A stretch of DNA of 9,115 nt from CAYYNQ01 sp964473105 (GCA_964473105.1 CAYYNQ010000040.1:1-9115), one strand, 5' to 3'. Positions 1 to 6,856 are shown, numbered from the stretch's first letter. The notes: generated by a model not told the origin, from the letters alone. Program-made: numbers and translations.

Positions 1-7
1 AATATCT

Positions 8-208
8 TTATTTTACTTCCGATATATAGTCCGATCGTAATAAAAAAACTCGAAATAAGTCAACCCCGAGTAATTCCGCTCGCATAAAAACAACACGAAA
101 AAAGACAACCCCGAGAAATATCGCCGGGAAAAAAACAACACGAGAAAAAAGAACCTCCGGAAATATTAAAACAAAGCGCCCAAAGAAAAGACCCTTCCGG
201 GCCTCCAA
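8..208 (-). CDS. Short degenerate pentapeptide-repeat ORF (possible remnant)
   Basis: The minus-strand frame (66 residues from a TTG) divides cleanly into five-residue units: LIFPE, VLFSR, VVFFP, AIFLG, VVFFR, VVFMR, AELLG, VDLFR, VFLLR, SDYIS. The central residue is F or L (Y in the last unit). The residue two before it is almost always A, V or S, as in the pentapeptide-repeat family, whose consensus is A(D/N)LXX. The usual D/N position survives only near the C terminus (AELLG, VDLFR, SDYIS); elsewhere it is V or I. Pentapeptide proteins form a right-handed quadrilateral beta-helix and have varied roles; no role can be given here. The frame is closed upstream by a stop at 251-253, the only start is TTG without a Shine-Dalgarno site, and ten units is short. 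It may be a remnant or a broken gene. The plus strand of the same DNA reads as a Lys/Arg/Thr-rich frame without a start codon, so strand choice rests on the repeat pattern alone. Confidence 0.35.
   Translation of the reverse strand: MEARKGLFFGRFVLIFPEVLFSRVVFFPAIFLGVVFFRVVFMRAELLGVDLFRVFLLRSDYISEVK
43..166. repeat. Imperfect 45-bp tandem repeat with 15-bp sub-period
   Basis: CAACCCCGAG occurs at 61-70 and 106-115, and AAAAACAACACGA at 86-98 and 131-143. Both pairs are exactly 45 bases apart, and weaker copies flank them. The period equals three pentapeptide codon units, so the repeat is most simply explained by the minus-strand reading frame here. It is too short and too degenerate for a CRISPR array, and the intervals between matches are not unique spacers. 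Confidence 0.6.
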
Positions 209-243
209 GAGACGGAATAAATCAGGAGGCAGATAATAATCAT
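166..243 (-). CDS. Possible 25-residue hydrophobic ORF upstream of the pentapeptide frame
   Basis: An ATG at 243 on the minus strand has GAGGA at 252-248, four bases upstream. It begins MIIICLLIYSVSW and stops at 166. It overlaps the 5' part of the pentapeptide frame but is out of phase with it. A single indel in the overlap would join this better start and hydrophobic N terminus to the pentapeptide repeats. It could equally be chance. Nothing identifies a function. Confidence 0.15.
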   Translation of the reverse strand: MIIICLLIYSVSWRPGRVFSLGALF

Positions 244-335
244 GAATTCCTCACCATATTGGATATCAATCGACTCGAGACATTTCCATCCGACGTACCT
301 ATTCCCAATCTTTCATGACGTTGTTGTGAATCACC

Positions 336-340
336 GGAAG
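336..340 (+). promoter_or_regulatory. Ribosome binding site of xseB
   Basis: GGAAG lies seven bases before the ATG at 348. It supports that start over any later one. Confidence 0.5.
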
Positions 341-347
341 AAGTATC

Positions 348-584
348 ATGGCGAATAAAAATACCCGGGCCGGCCTGAATTTTGAAAAATCCCTGAAAAG
401 ACTCGAAACCATTGTCACCCGGCTGGAGGAAGAGGAGGTTTCGCTGGAGATTTCCCTCAAACTTTTCGAGGAGGCGCAAGAGTTGGTCCACTCATGCCAG
501 TCCCACCTGGGTAAAGCCGAGCAAAAGATCAGAACCCTTATGGAAACCCGGGATGGACAAATCGTGGAAAACGAACCCGAATGA
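348..584 (+). CDS. xseB: Exodeoxyribonuclease VII small subunit
   Basis: XseB is the small subunit of exonuclease VII, a cytoplasmic enzyme that degrades single-stranded DNA from both ends into short oligonucleotides. Several small subunits assemble on each XseA catalytic subunit. The 78-residue product has the usual length and the family pattern throughout: LNFEKSLKRLETIVTRLEE (about 10-28), then the turn and second helix VSLEISLKLFEEAQELV, then the C-terminal CQSHLGKAEQKI helix. The protein is entirely helical and charged, and ends in an acidic tail. The start has GGAAG seven bases upstream. The large-subunit gene xseA is not in the window. The next gene, 108 bases downstream on the same strand, is a membrane protein with no functional link, so co-transcription is uncertain. 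The gene is intact. Confidence 0.93.
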   Translation: MANKNTRAGLNFEKSLKRLETIVTRLEEEEVSLEISLKLFEEAQELVHSCQSHLGKAEQKIRTLMETRDGQIVENEPE

Positions 585-692
585 CCCTATCCCACATATT
601 CGACAATGACCACGTCTTCAAATTCCACCTTTCGACCTCGTCACAATCCGGTTCCTCGCGCATAACAATCATCCGGACTCTGCTAGATTCCA

Positions 693-2162
693 ATGCAAAA
701 CACCGAAATTGACAGATCCTGCAACTGGATGCGCTTTACGGCAATCCTGTCCGGTGTCTACCTTGTATTGTTCTTCCTGCTCAGTGTCTACCTGCGCACA
801 GCCGGACTGGCCTTTGCCTCTGAAGATGATTTTCCAAGGCTGACGATGGCCATGGGCTGGGGGTTGAATCCTTTTTTTGACCCGGGCGACGGATCCTGGC
901 TGCCACTCTATTTCCTGATTTACGGGTCTTGGTTCATAATCGCCGGTGACCTACTGGAAACCCACTGGTTTTCACCATTATCCGTTCTGATGATTACTGC
1001 ATCAATCGTCATCATACTCGTGGCCACCCGCATGGCATTCATTTCATCCAGAATATTGTCGATTGCCAGAGAAAGGACATGGACCATAACGGGCCTGATT
1101 TTTTCACTCAGCGTTCCCATTCTTTGCAGGATGACTGTAAGCGGGTTGTCTGAAATCCCGGTTGTATTTTTCAATTCCGTCCATATCCTTCTTGTAGTCA
1201 GGCTCGTGATCACCCCCGGTTCACATATCGCCCTTGCATGCCTGATCCCACTAACCTGCCTTCAGATGCTACGTTATGAATACTGGTTATTGTCACCCCT
1301 ATACTGGGCGTCAACCTTAATCATGCTCCGCCTTGCGGGGATAAACCTCACGGGAAAACACAGGATCTTGATCGCCGGGTTATTCTTTCTATCCGTCTTT
1401 CCTCTGGTCTGGATGTTTACAAACTATTTCCGGCATGGTGACGCGATTCAGTTTATCCGGAATGCTCGTGAGTCATTTTCAATCAACTCGGGATTGCCTT
1501 ATTGGGGGATTATTCCGCGTATCAGCCTGGTGTGCTGGAGCGTCCTGCGTGAAGGTTGGCTTATAATTTTTTTTGGTGCCATCGGTGCCTGGAAATTATT
1601 TCACTCCACACCCATCCGGATCCTCACAATTCATGCTGCCATCCACTGGCTACTACTGATCAGTCATGCCTTTACAGCTTCCGTGGGCACAGTTACCTTT
1701 GAGCGACTTATCCTCCCTCCCCTTATTGTGACGTTTCCCCTCTGTCTCGCTGGATTTTTAACGACTCTTGATCATGTCCGGAAAACCCAGAAAGTGTTGG
1801 GCATTGCCCTCCTTTCCATCCTGTTCACTTTGCAATTTACTTGCGTTTTTCAGCGCAGATGGGGTGGACCCATTTTCAATGAATATGTCACAAGGGATAT
1901 GGAATGGTTACAGGATCAGGCCAGGAATCATGGATATGATATTATCATTGATGATCCAAAAATGTTTGGCGGCACACTCCATGCAGCAAAGGTATACTGC
2001 GGGGTGGAGCGTATCAAGATTGCATACTGGTGGGAACCGGGGCAACCACCCGAATTCGGGAAATATCTCTATCTAAGCCCAACGCCTTCACTTCACGGCC
2101 ATACACCCCAACGCAGGCTGTTCAACTGGTATTGTTATTCCTTGGGCAGGATGCCGCCATGA
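693..2162 (+). CDS. Multi-spanning membrane glycosyltransferase-like protein (GT-C type)
   Basis: The 489-residue product has about eleven or twelve hydrophobic helices (roughly 15-36, 71-86, 95-112, 128-148, 155-172, 178-190, 198-215, 225-242, 285-300, 310-330, 343-358, 368-386) and a soluble C-terminal part from about 387. An acidic loop motif, SEDD at 43-46, follows the first helix, where GT-C enzymes place catalytic acidic residues on the outer face. FERLILPP at 336-343 resembles the RY..P motif near the end of the membrane domain of GT39/GT83-like proteins. Such enzymes transfer sugars from polyprenyl-phosphate donors to lipids or proteins at the inner membrane. Family membership is inferred from topology and these short motifs; donor and acceptor are unknown. 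No strong Shine-Dalgarno site precedes the ATG; the ATG at 729, just before the first helix, is an alternative start. The stop overlaps a downstream ATG (ATGA). Confidence 0.6.
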   Translation: MQNTEIDRSCNWMRFTAILSGVYLVLFFLLSVYLRTAGLAFASEDDFPRLTMAMGWGLNPFFDPGDGSWLPLYFLIYGSWFIIAGDLLETHWFSPLSVLMITASIVIILVATRMAFISSRILSIARERTWTITGLIFSLSVPILCRMTVSGLSEIPVVFFNSVHILLVVRLVITPGSHIALACLIPLTCLQMLRYEYWLLSPLYWASTLIMLRLAGINLTGKHRILIAGLFFLSVFPLVWMFTNYFRHGDAIQFIRNARESFSINSGLPYWGIIPRISLVCWSVLREGWLIIFFGAIGAWKLFHSTPIRILTIHAAIHWLLLISHAFTASVGTVTFERLILPPLIVTFPLCLAGFLTTLDHVRKTQKVLGIALLSILFTLQFTCVFQRRWGGPIFNEYVTRDMEWLQDQARNHGYDIIIDDPKMFGGTLHAAKVYCGVERIKIAYWWEPGQPPEFGKYLYLSPTPSLHGHTPQRRLFNWYCYSLGRMPP

Positions 2163-2239
2163 GCAAACTCATACCGTCCCTCTTGCAATCACGGATGATA
2201 TCGATATTTTTCAGGCATCTTTCCGGTTCAGATGTGTAA
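2159..2239 (+). CDS. Possible 26-residue ORF overlapping the stop of the glycosyltransferase-like gene
   Basis: The ATG at 2159 shares an ATGA with the preceding stop, and AGGA lies about eight bases upstream inside the previous gene, the arrangement typical of translational coupling. The peptide begins MSKLIPSLLQSRMISIFF and ends at TAA 2237-2239. Beyond that stop the same frame stays open to 2470. Product unknown. It may be a real small protein, the head of a truncated gene, or chance. Confidence 0.22.
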   Translation: MSKLIPSLLQSRMISIFFRHLSGSDV

Positions 2240-2477
2240 ATATTCATCACCGATCCTGCCGTTAAACCATCAACAGGGGACGATGGAATCGGGAAACAGC
2301 ATCTGATTATTTGTCTTGCCTTCCAGTTAATGGCAACCCAACTGTTGCTTCTTGATTCCGTTTGTTTTCCTGCAGGTTATTGCCATGCGGATCGGTCCTC
2401 ATCGAAACCGGATGACGGAGAATCCCTAGCCTTTGTCAAAACGGATCGGGAACTCCGAAATGGGAAATGATCAATCC
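2163..2477. other. Convergent intergenic region
   Basis: This stretch lies between the 3' ends of two convergent genes. Besides the small coupled ORF at its left edge, the plus frame is open from 2240 to 2470 with an internal ATG at 2330 (MATQLLLLDSVCFPAG) that lacks a ribosome binding site and resembles nothing I recognise. A hairpin-capable element lies at 2416-2457. I see no RNA gene. Confidence 0.4.
2416..2457. terminator. Weak hairpin between convergent genes
   Basis: CGGAG (2416-2420) and TCCC (2423-2426) can pair with GGGA (2448-2451) and CTCCG (2453-2457) around a small internal loop, leaving a 21-base terminal loop. There is no following T-run on either strand, so it is a poor intrinsic terminator at best. 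Confidence 0.2.
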
Positions 2478-3902
2478 TCAAAACTGATCCACCAGGCAAA
2501 ATATAGCGAAACCGGAATAAACCAGTGTGCAGATACACATCATCATGACGTTGACGGCACGTGGACGGGCAGGTTCGGGAAGGTGGCGCAGGTTCATCCA
2601 TAACAGCAATGGCGTATAGAGCCCCATCGCGATCCCGCCGATCCAGGCCGCATTGAAAAGGAAACCAAGATCCGATACGCCGAATTCCTCAAGAATTGCC
2701 GTCAAGACAACCCCCATGACAACGACAAACAAAGCGAATCCAAAATATATCTTGGATTCAAGGATATCCTTAAAAGCATGAAATGTTGTCTTGAAAAGGT
2801 CTGCTAATGAACGTGCCAAACCATCAACTAGTGTAACCTGAGTACTAAAAAGTGTTGCAAGACCGATGACAAGGAAGAGTATACGCCCGACAGGACCCAT
2901 TGTGCCCTCAAGGATCCTAGCTTCATCCCACAGGAGGGTACCTTTCCCGGGGATAATCCCCTCCGGATGAAGGACGCAAAGTGCACCAAAAATGAACAAC
3001 ATCATCGTTATTGTATTTAAAATCCAGAAAAAGACCGCCTGGTCGAGATAGACGAAGTTCATCCATTTCTTGAATCGTTTCCGGTTGATCTTGCTGTCGG
3101 GAAACGTATAACCGGATTCCGTGGACACCTCCGCACGACTTCGGACCGGGTTGATTATGACTGGTATTCGGGCACCCATGCCAACCTGCTTGTCACGCAG
3201 GTAATAGGCATAGAAAAGATTCGCAGTTCCACCCGCCCCGGCAAATACAACAGCGATAAAGAACATTTTAGCGGTCAACATGCCTTCTTTACCGCCGACG
3301 TAATCACGGATATTCGTGAAATTGACCAGACCGCCACCCAACTGACGAAGATATTCACCTGTACCGACCTGAAATGCGATGTAGATCAGGCCGATAGTGA
3401 TCAAGATCACAAGAATGCCGACGGTGCGTTCAACGGCAATATAGATTCGCCTCGGTCCGAAAAGCACAAGCGCAACGCCAACGAAAGTTATGGCTGTCCA
3501 CAGTGTGTCTGTACTGGCGTGATCGGGCCCCAGAAAAAGGGCCTTGAGCGCAAGTCCCGATGCCCGACCCCAGCCCGGCAAGATCCATCCAAAAACATTT
3601 AAAAGAATAAATGCGACCAAAAATCCGCGGAACAGTCTGCCAAATCCCCTGTAGGGGCTTTCCCCTGTCGCCACGGTCCAGCGGCCGACCTCAATGTTAA
3701 CCCACATCTGAAGAAAAATCCCGAGTGCTGCTGCCCAGGCAAGGCCTGCCCCGTGTTGGGCCGTTATAATTGGCCAGATGACCAGTTCCCCTGCGCCAAT
3801 TGAAAGCCCGACCATGACTGCGCCCGGGCCCGCCAGTTTCCAGAGGGCAAGTTTCCGATCGGGCAGATCCGCACTCAGCCGAGGTTTGATCGAATTGAAC
3901 AT
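2478..3902 (-). CDS. Nramp-superfamily transporter without the canonical metal site
   Basis: This 474-residue inner-membrane carrier has the length and eleven- to twelve-helix layout of the Nramp (Mn/Fe permease, LeuT-fold) superfamily. Helix 1 reads GPGAVMVGLSIGAGELVIWP (25-44). Canonical Nramp proteins carry DPGN here, whose Asp and Asn bind the metal; this protein has SIGAGE. Helix 6 reads VVFAGAGGTANLFYAYYLRD (218-237) in place of the MPH motif. The helix-1 glycines and the LWP-like stretch (VIWP, 41-44) keep the fold signature. Divalent manganese or iron transport therefore cannot be assumed; the substrate is unknown. The loop at about 239-280 is long, charged and cytoplasmic by prediction. 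The ATG at 3902 is followed by a normal N-terminal helix, but the site upstream (GGG) is weak. The gene is divergent from the response regulator and appears to be monocistronic in this window. Confidence 0.82.
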   Translation of the reverse strand: MFNSIKPRLSADLPDRKLALWKLAGPGAVMVGLSIGAGELVIWPIITAQHGAGLAWAAALGIFLQMWVNIEVGRWTVATGESPYRGFGRLFRGFLVAFILLNVFGWILPGWGRASGLALKALFLGPDHASTDTLWTAITFVGVALVLFGPRRIYIAVERTVGILVILITIGLIYIAFQVGTGEYLRQLGGGLVNFTNIRDYVGGKEGMLTAKMFFIAVVFAGAGGTANLFYAYYLRDKQVGMGARIPVIINPVRSRAEVSTESGYTFPDSKINRKRFKKWMNFVYLDQAVFFWILNTITMMLFIFGALCVLHPEGIIPGKGTLLWDEARILEGTMGPVGRILFLVIGLATLFSTQVTLVDGLARSLADLFKTTFHAFKDILESKIYFGFALFVVVMGVVLTAILEEFGVSDLGFLFNAAWIGGIAMGLYTPLLLWMNLRHLPEPARPRAVNVMMMCICTLVYSGFAIFCLVDQF

Positions 3903-4225
3903 CAGAACCCGTTATTTACATGAATTTGTGTTGGATTCCCAATTGAAAACGATCTCCTGCAGGGCACCAGATGTACGGGCAGGCAAATAGTCGGGACTGT
4001 TGCAGGCCATAACACCACGATTTCATCCCTTTCACTCTTACCCTTGAAAGGTTATCCGTTTCCTTGTCAAGCCCGCCAAATATTTACTCGGGGAAGGCAG
4101 TCAAGCCATACTGTGTGCTGATTCTGCCCATGCCAATATAAAATGACTTGCCCCGTTCTCTAATTCTGGCAGAATAACATACTTTCAGGCTTGGTTAATC
4201 ACAAGATATTCTACATCATGGAATA
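3903..4225. other. Divergent intergenic region between transporter and response regulator
   Basis: Promoters for both flanking genes should lie here. On the minus strand a perfect TTGACA occurs at 4070-4065, but no good -10 box sits 16-18 bases downstream. On the plus strand TTGCCC (4148-4153) followed by CAGAAT (4170-4175) is a possible weak -35/-10 pair with 16-base spacing, and its -10 half lies inside the palindrome at 4163-4175. I see no ORF or RNA gene. Confidence 0.4.
4163..4175. promoter_or_regulatory. Perfect palindrome ATTCTG-G-CAGAAT, candidate operator
   Basis: Six-base arms are separated by one base, 50 bases before the response-regulator start. The right arm coincides with a possible -10 hexamer. 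The size and position suit a dimeric repressor or activator site. The binding protein is unknown, and a palindrome of this length can also occur by chance. Confidence 0.35.
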
Positions 4226-5812
4226 ATGGTCAGAACAGTCATGATGGATGAAGCCATGGATAACAGTGTTAAATACTCCCCCCTGATCCTGATTGTCGAT
4301 GACGATACCGATATGCGGCGGGTTATGGAGTTAACCCTCCAGTCAAGGGGGTGGAGGGTTGATCAGGCTGCTAACGGTACCAACGCCCTTGTCAAGATCA
4401 ATGCTTCAAAACCAGACCTGATCGTGATTGACCTGATGATGCCGGGCATGTCAGGAACAGAGTTCTGCAAGCGGCTGATCAACGATATGAAAATGGATGA
4501 CTTACCCGTCCTGTTGATCAGTGCGGCGAATGATAAATCAGCCGTGGTAAGGGATTTCATCAATCTTCCCCTGAAGCACAAGGATTTTCTCAAAAAGCCC
4601 TTTCAACCCGACGAGTTACTGAACAATGTTGAAGCTGTATTTCGACAATCAGGCCTTCAGTTTCCTGCAGACCACCCTGTTTCTCAAAAGCCCCCCACGA
4701 CCGACCAAGATTTCAATCCGGAACTTAAGTCGGAAATATCCGGCGGCAAGTTAGATACCCCCCGGAATCAGGGCTACCGGATCCTGATTATCGATGACGA
4801 ACCTGACATCCGTAAACTTCTTGAGACCACATTGGGTATTTTCCACATATGCGAAACGGCCGAGAATGGAGTGGTTGGTCTCCAGAAACTTGATGAATTC
4901 GCCCCGGACTTCATCCTCAGTGACATTAACATGCCCGTCATGGATGGGTTTGAAACGGCTGCCGCAATCCGTCGGCATCCGTATATGCAACATATCCCCA
5001 TTTTTTTTCTGACCGGGGTATCCGACAAGAATCTTCCCAAGAAAGCCTATGACGTCGGCGGCAACCTCTACCTGAGAAAACCCGTCAATCCGATTCAATT
5101 AATGAAGTTTACGGATCATTTTATCAGTGAATCCAGGATCGAAGCCGGGGGCAACCTCAGGTTGATGAAGCAAAGATCAAAAATCGGGGGGATCTCTTCC
5201 CGGACCGTTGGCGCACAACCAACGGTCGTCAGTCATAAATCCGCCCCACAAGCTGAAAAGCCGCGAATCCTGTTTGTCGAGGCTGATGCTTCAAGACTGA
5301 AGCAACTCAAGGATATTGTCGAAAAGCATAAGAATGGGATTGATAACGCGAGCGAGACAGAAGTCATCTGGACCGGTGATACGAAGGCCGTTATCGGAAA
5401 CATAACCCGGTGGGAACCGGACATTGTCTTCTATGACACGGAAAACCCGGGATATGACGGGATCGCCTTCACCCAAATGCTGAAACTGAACAAACAGTTC
5501 AACAAGATCGACATGGCGTTTATGGGTGTTGAGTTCAACCAGGCCGACATCAATTACAGCCAAGATAATTTCCAGCGTGATATCATCATGCTGACAAGTC
5601 CCGTCAGCCAGATCGAACGGCAAATCGCAGAGCTGATCACAAAAGTCCGCGGTAATGCCAGATCCAAGAAATTCACGATCGTCAGCATCAACAGTGAGGA
5701 AAATCAACGCCTCAGGGAAATCGCCGATATCCAGAGAAAGGAAGATCTCCAAAGGGAGTCCTTCATCCGGCGTTACGAGGACCTTCAGAAATACATCGAC
5801 ACCAATCTGTAG
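4226..5812 (+). CDS. Triple-receiver response regulator without a recognised output domain
   Basis: The 528-residue cytoplasmic protein contains three consecutive receiver (REC) domains. REC1, about 19-139, has acidic D25-D27, phospho-acceptor D69 (VIDLMMPGMSG), S99 and K124 (KKPF). REC2, about 184-300, has D190/D191, D233 (LSDINMPVMDG), T263 and K285 (RKPV). Both carry the full phosphorylation set. REC3, about 346-471, begins RILFVEAD and has D404 (FYDTENPGYDG), but the Thr/Ser position reads FMGV (432-435) and the Lys position reads TSPV (457-460), so it is probably not a normal phospho-switch. Linkers of about 40-45 residues separate the domains. The tail, about 480-528, is charged and likely helical or coiled (RLREIADIQRKEDLQRESF). 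No DNA-binding, GGDEF, HD or kinase domain is visible. Output may be protein contact or phosphate relay. Alternative ATGs lie at 4241, 4244 and 4256; the last has GGATGAAG upstream. No histidine kinase is adjacent. Confidence 0.88.
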   Translation: MVRTVMMDEAMDNSVKYSPLILIVDDDTDMRRVMELTLQSRGWRVDQAANGTNALVKINASKPDLIVIDLMMPGMSGTEFCKRLINDMKMDDLPVLLISAANDKSAVVRDFINLPLKHKDFLKKPFQPDELLNNVEAVFRQSGLQFPADHPVSQKPPTTDQDFNPELKSEISGGKLDTPRNQGYRILIIDDEPDIRKLLETTLGIFHICETAENGVVGLQKLDEFAPDFILSDINMPVMDGFETAAAIRRHPYMQHIPIFFLTGVSDKNLPKKAYDVGGNLYLRKPVNPIQLMKFTDHFISESRIEAGGNLRLMKQRSKIGGISSRTVGAQPTVVSHKSAPQAEKPRILFVEADASRLKQLKDIVEKHKNGIDNASETEVIWTGDTKAVIGNITRWEPDIVFYDTENPGYDGIAFTQMLKLNKQFNKIDMAFMGVEFNQADINYSQDNFQRDIIMLTSPVSQIERQIAELITKVRGNARSKKFTIVSINSEENQRLREIADIQRKEDLQRESFIRRYEDLQKYIDTNL

Positions 5813-5825
5813 CGGTCACAGGCCC

Positions 5826-5862
5826 ACCTTTTCCTGAATCTTCCGGGGAAGGTCATTTTTTT
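5826..5862 (+). terminator. Rho-independent terminator after the response regulator
   Basis: ACCTTTTCC (5826-5834) pairs with GGGGAAGGT (5845-5853) through nine pairs including two G-U pairs, with a 10-base loop. An alternative smaller hairpin is CTTCC-GG-GGAAG. Seven T residues follow at 5856-5862. It lies 14 bases after the stop codon. Confidence 0.65.
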
Positions 5863-5951
5863 GTGTTCACAACCTGTCCCACAGCCACCCAAAACCCTAA
5901 TCATGTTCGACCGGGAAAGGATGACGAACAACGTGATCGGATGTCTCCCGG

Positions 5952-5972
5952 CCAGATCAGAAATTAATCTGG
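5952..5972 (+). promoter_or_regulatory. Inverted repeat CCAGAT-N9-ATCTGG just upstream of deoC
   Basis: Six-base perfect arms (5952-5957 and 5967-5972) end three bases before the ATG at 5976, covering the place where a ribosome binding site should be. No AGGAGG-like sequence precedes this ATG. The element could be an operator or an RNA hairpin that limits initiation. Confidence 0.35.
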
Positions 5973-5975
5973 TAT

Positions 5976-6854
5976 ATGAATATCCAATACAATACCATCA
6001 CAACCGTGCCAGAGGAAAATCACGCCACAACCAAAATCCTGGGAAGGACTGTCGGTCCAGAGATTGACGAACAGACCATTGAGCAGGTCCGGGGAAAACT
6101 GTCCAGCCTGCTGAACCCCCCGGTCTCGGCCAATGCATATCCCCGCTGGAGTCAGCTCATTCCGCCCGAAGAGGTTGCTGCCATGCATACGGCTCGCCTC
6201 GCAGAATTCATCGATCACACGCTACTCAAACCCGATACAACCGCCGAGCAGGTGAAAACACTTTGCCGTGAGGCGCAGCAGTTCAAATGCGCTTCGGTCT
6301 GCGTCAATTCATCACAAATCAAGCTATGCACCCAGCTTCTAAAGGGTAGCGAATTACCTATTTGCTCCACCATCGGATTCCCCTTTGGAACCGCCGCATC
6401 CCGGGCCAAGGCCACCGAAACAACGGAGGCCATCGAGGCAGGTGCAAGTGAGATCGACATGGTGATCAATGTCGGCCGCCTGAAAGACCGGGAATGGTCC
6501 TATGTCAGGGATGATATCTCGGCTGTGGTCGAAGCCGCAACTGGGCATCCGGTCAAGGTCATCCTCGAGACAGGACACCTGACGAAAGAGGAGAAGATTG
6601 CCGCCTGCCTGCTGAGTACTTCTGCGGGTGCGGCCTTTGTCAAGACCAGCACCGGTTTCGGGCGTGGGGGGGCGACCATCGAGGATATCACGTTGATGCG
6701 TTTCCTCGCCGGTCCTTACATGGGGGTCAAAGCATCAGGACACATTCGGGATGCGAAAACCGTTCGATCCATGCTGGCCGCGGGAGCGAATCGAATCGGC
6801 ACATCCTCAACCACCGCCATCGTAGCGGGAAAACCAAGATCCTTCATCCGCTGA
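5976..6854 (+). CDS. deoC: Deoxyribose-phosphate aldolase
   Basis: DeoC cleaves 2-deoxy-D-ribose 5-phosphate to acetaldehyde and glyceraldehyde 3-phosphate through a Schiff base, the last step of deoxynucleoside catabolism, in the cytoplasm. The TIM-barrel part starts near residue 73 (LAEFIDHTLLKPDTT). Key residues are in place: D161 (EIDMVIN), Schiff-base K223 (FVKTSTGFG) and K252 (GVKASG), plus the phosphate-site GTSS at 275-278. The second Gly of the usual KxxGG(I/V)R phosphate loop is His256 here (GHIRD). At 292 residues the protein is about 70 longer than the 220-residue short type. The extra N terminus contains an amphipathic stretch (EQTIEQVRGKLSSLL). An internal ATG at 6183, with GAAGAGG about eight bases upstream, would give a normal 223-residue enzyme, so the start is open; the 5976 start is kept because the extension reads like coding sequence. 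The downstream membrane-protein gene follows after 13 bases. Confidence 0.94.
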   Translation: MNIQYNTITTVPEENHATTKILGRTVGPEIDEQTIEQVRGKLSSLLNPPVSANAYPRWSQLIPPEEVAAMHTARLAEFIDHTLLKPDTTAEQVKTLCREAQQFKCASVCVNSSQIKLCTQLLKGSELPICSTIGFPFGTAASRAKATETTEAIEAGASEIDMVINVGRLKDREWSYVRDDISAVVEAATGHPVKVILETGHLTKEEKIAACLLSTSAGAAFVKTSTGFGRGGATIEDITLMRFLAGPYMGVKASGHIRDAKTVRSMLAAGANRIGTSSTTAIVAGKPRSFIR

Positions 6855-6856
6855 CC

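Noticed and set aside
43..166. CRISPR-like or iteron-like array
   Set aside because: There are only two to three degenerate copies with 45-bp spacing, no unique spacers, no adjacent cas or rep gene, and a coding periodicity explains it.
30..236. Plus-strand Lys/Arg/Thr-rich open frame ending at TAATAA
   Set aside because: It has no ATG, GTG or TTG and is closed by TAG at 27-29. It is the antisense of the pentapeptide-like periodicity, although a frameshifted tail of an upstream gene cannot be fully excluded.
240..491. Minus-strand 83-residue ORF
   Set aside because: It is antisense over most of xseB, which is a clear family match.
2330..2470. Plus-strand 46-residue ORF starting MATQLLLL
   Set aside because: It lacks a ribosome binding site and recognisable similarity; mentioned only within the intergenic entry.
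2377..2601. Minus-strand 74-residue ORF
   Set aside because: It overlaps the end of the Nramp-like gene in another frame, and its Arg/Ser/Cys-rich composition is typical of a shadow frame.
4751..5752. Minus-strand ORFs opposite the response regulator
   Set aside because: They mirror the receiver-domain codons; the plus strand has the complete receiver motifs.
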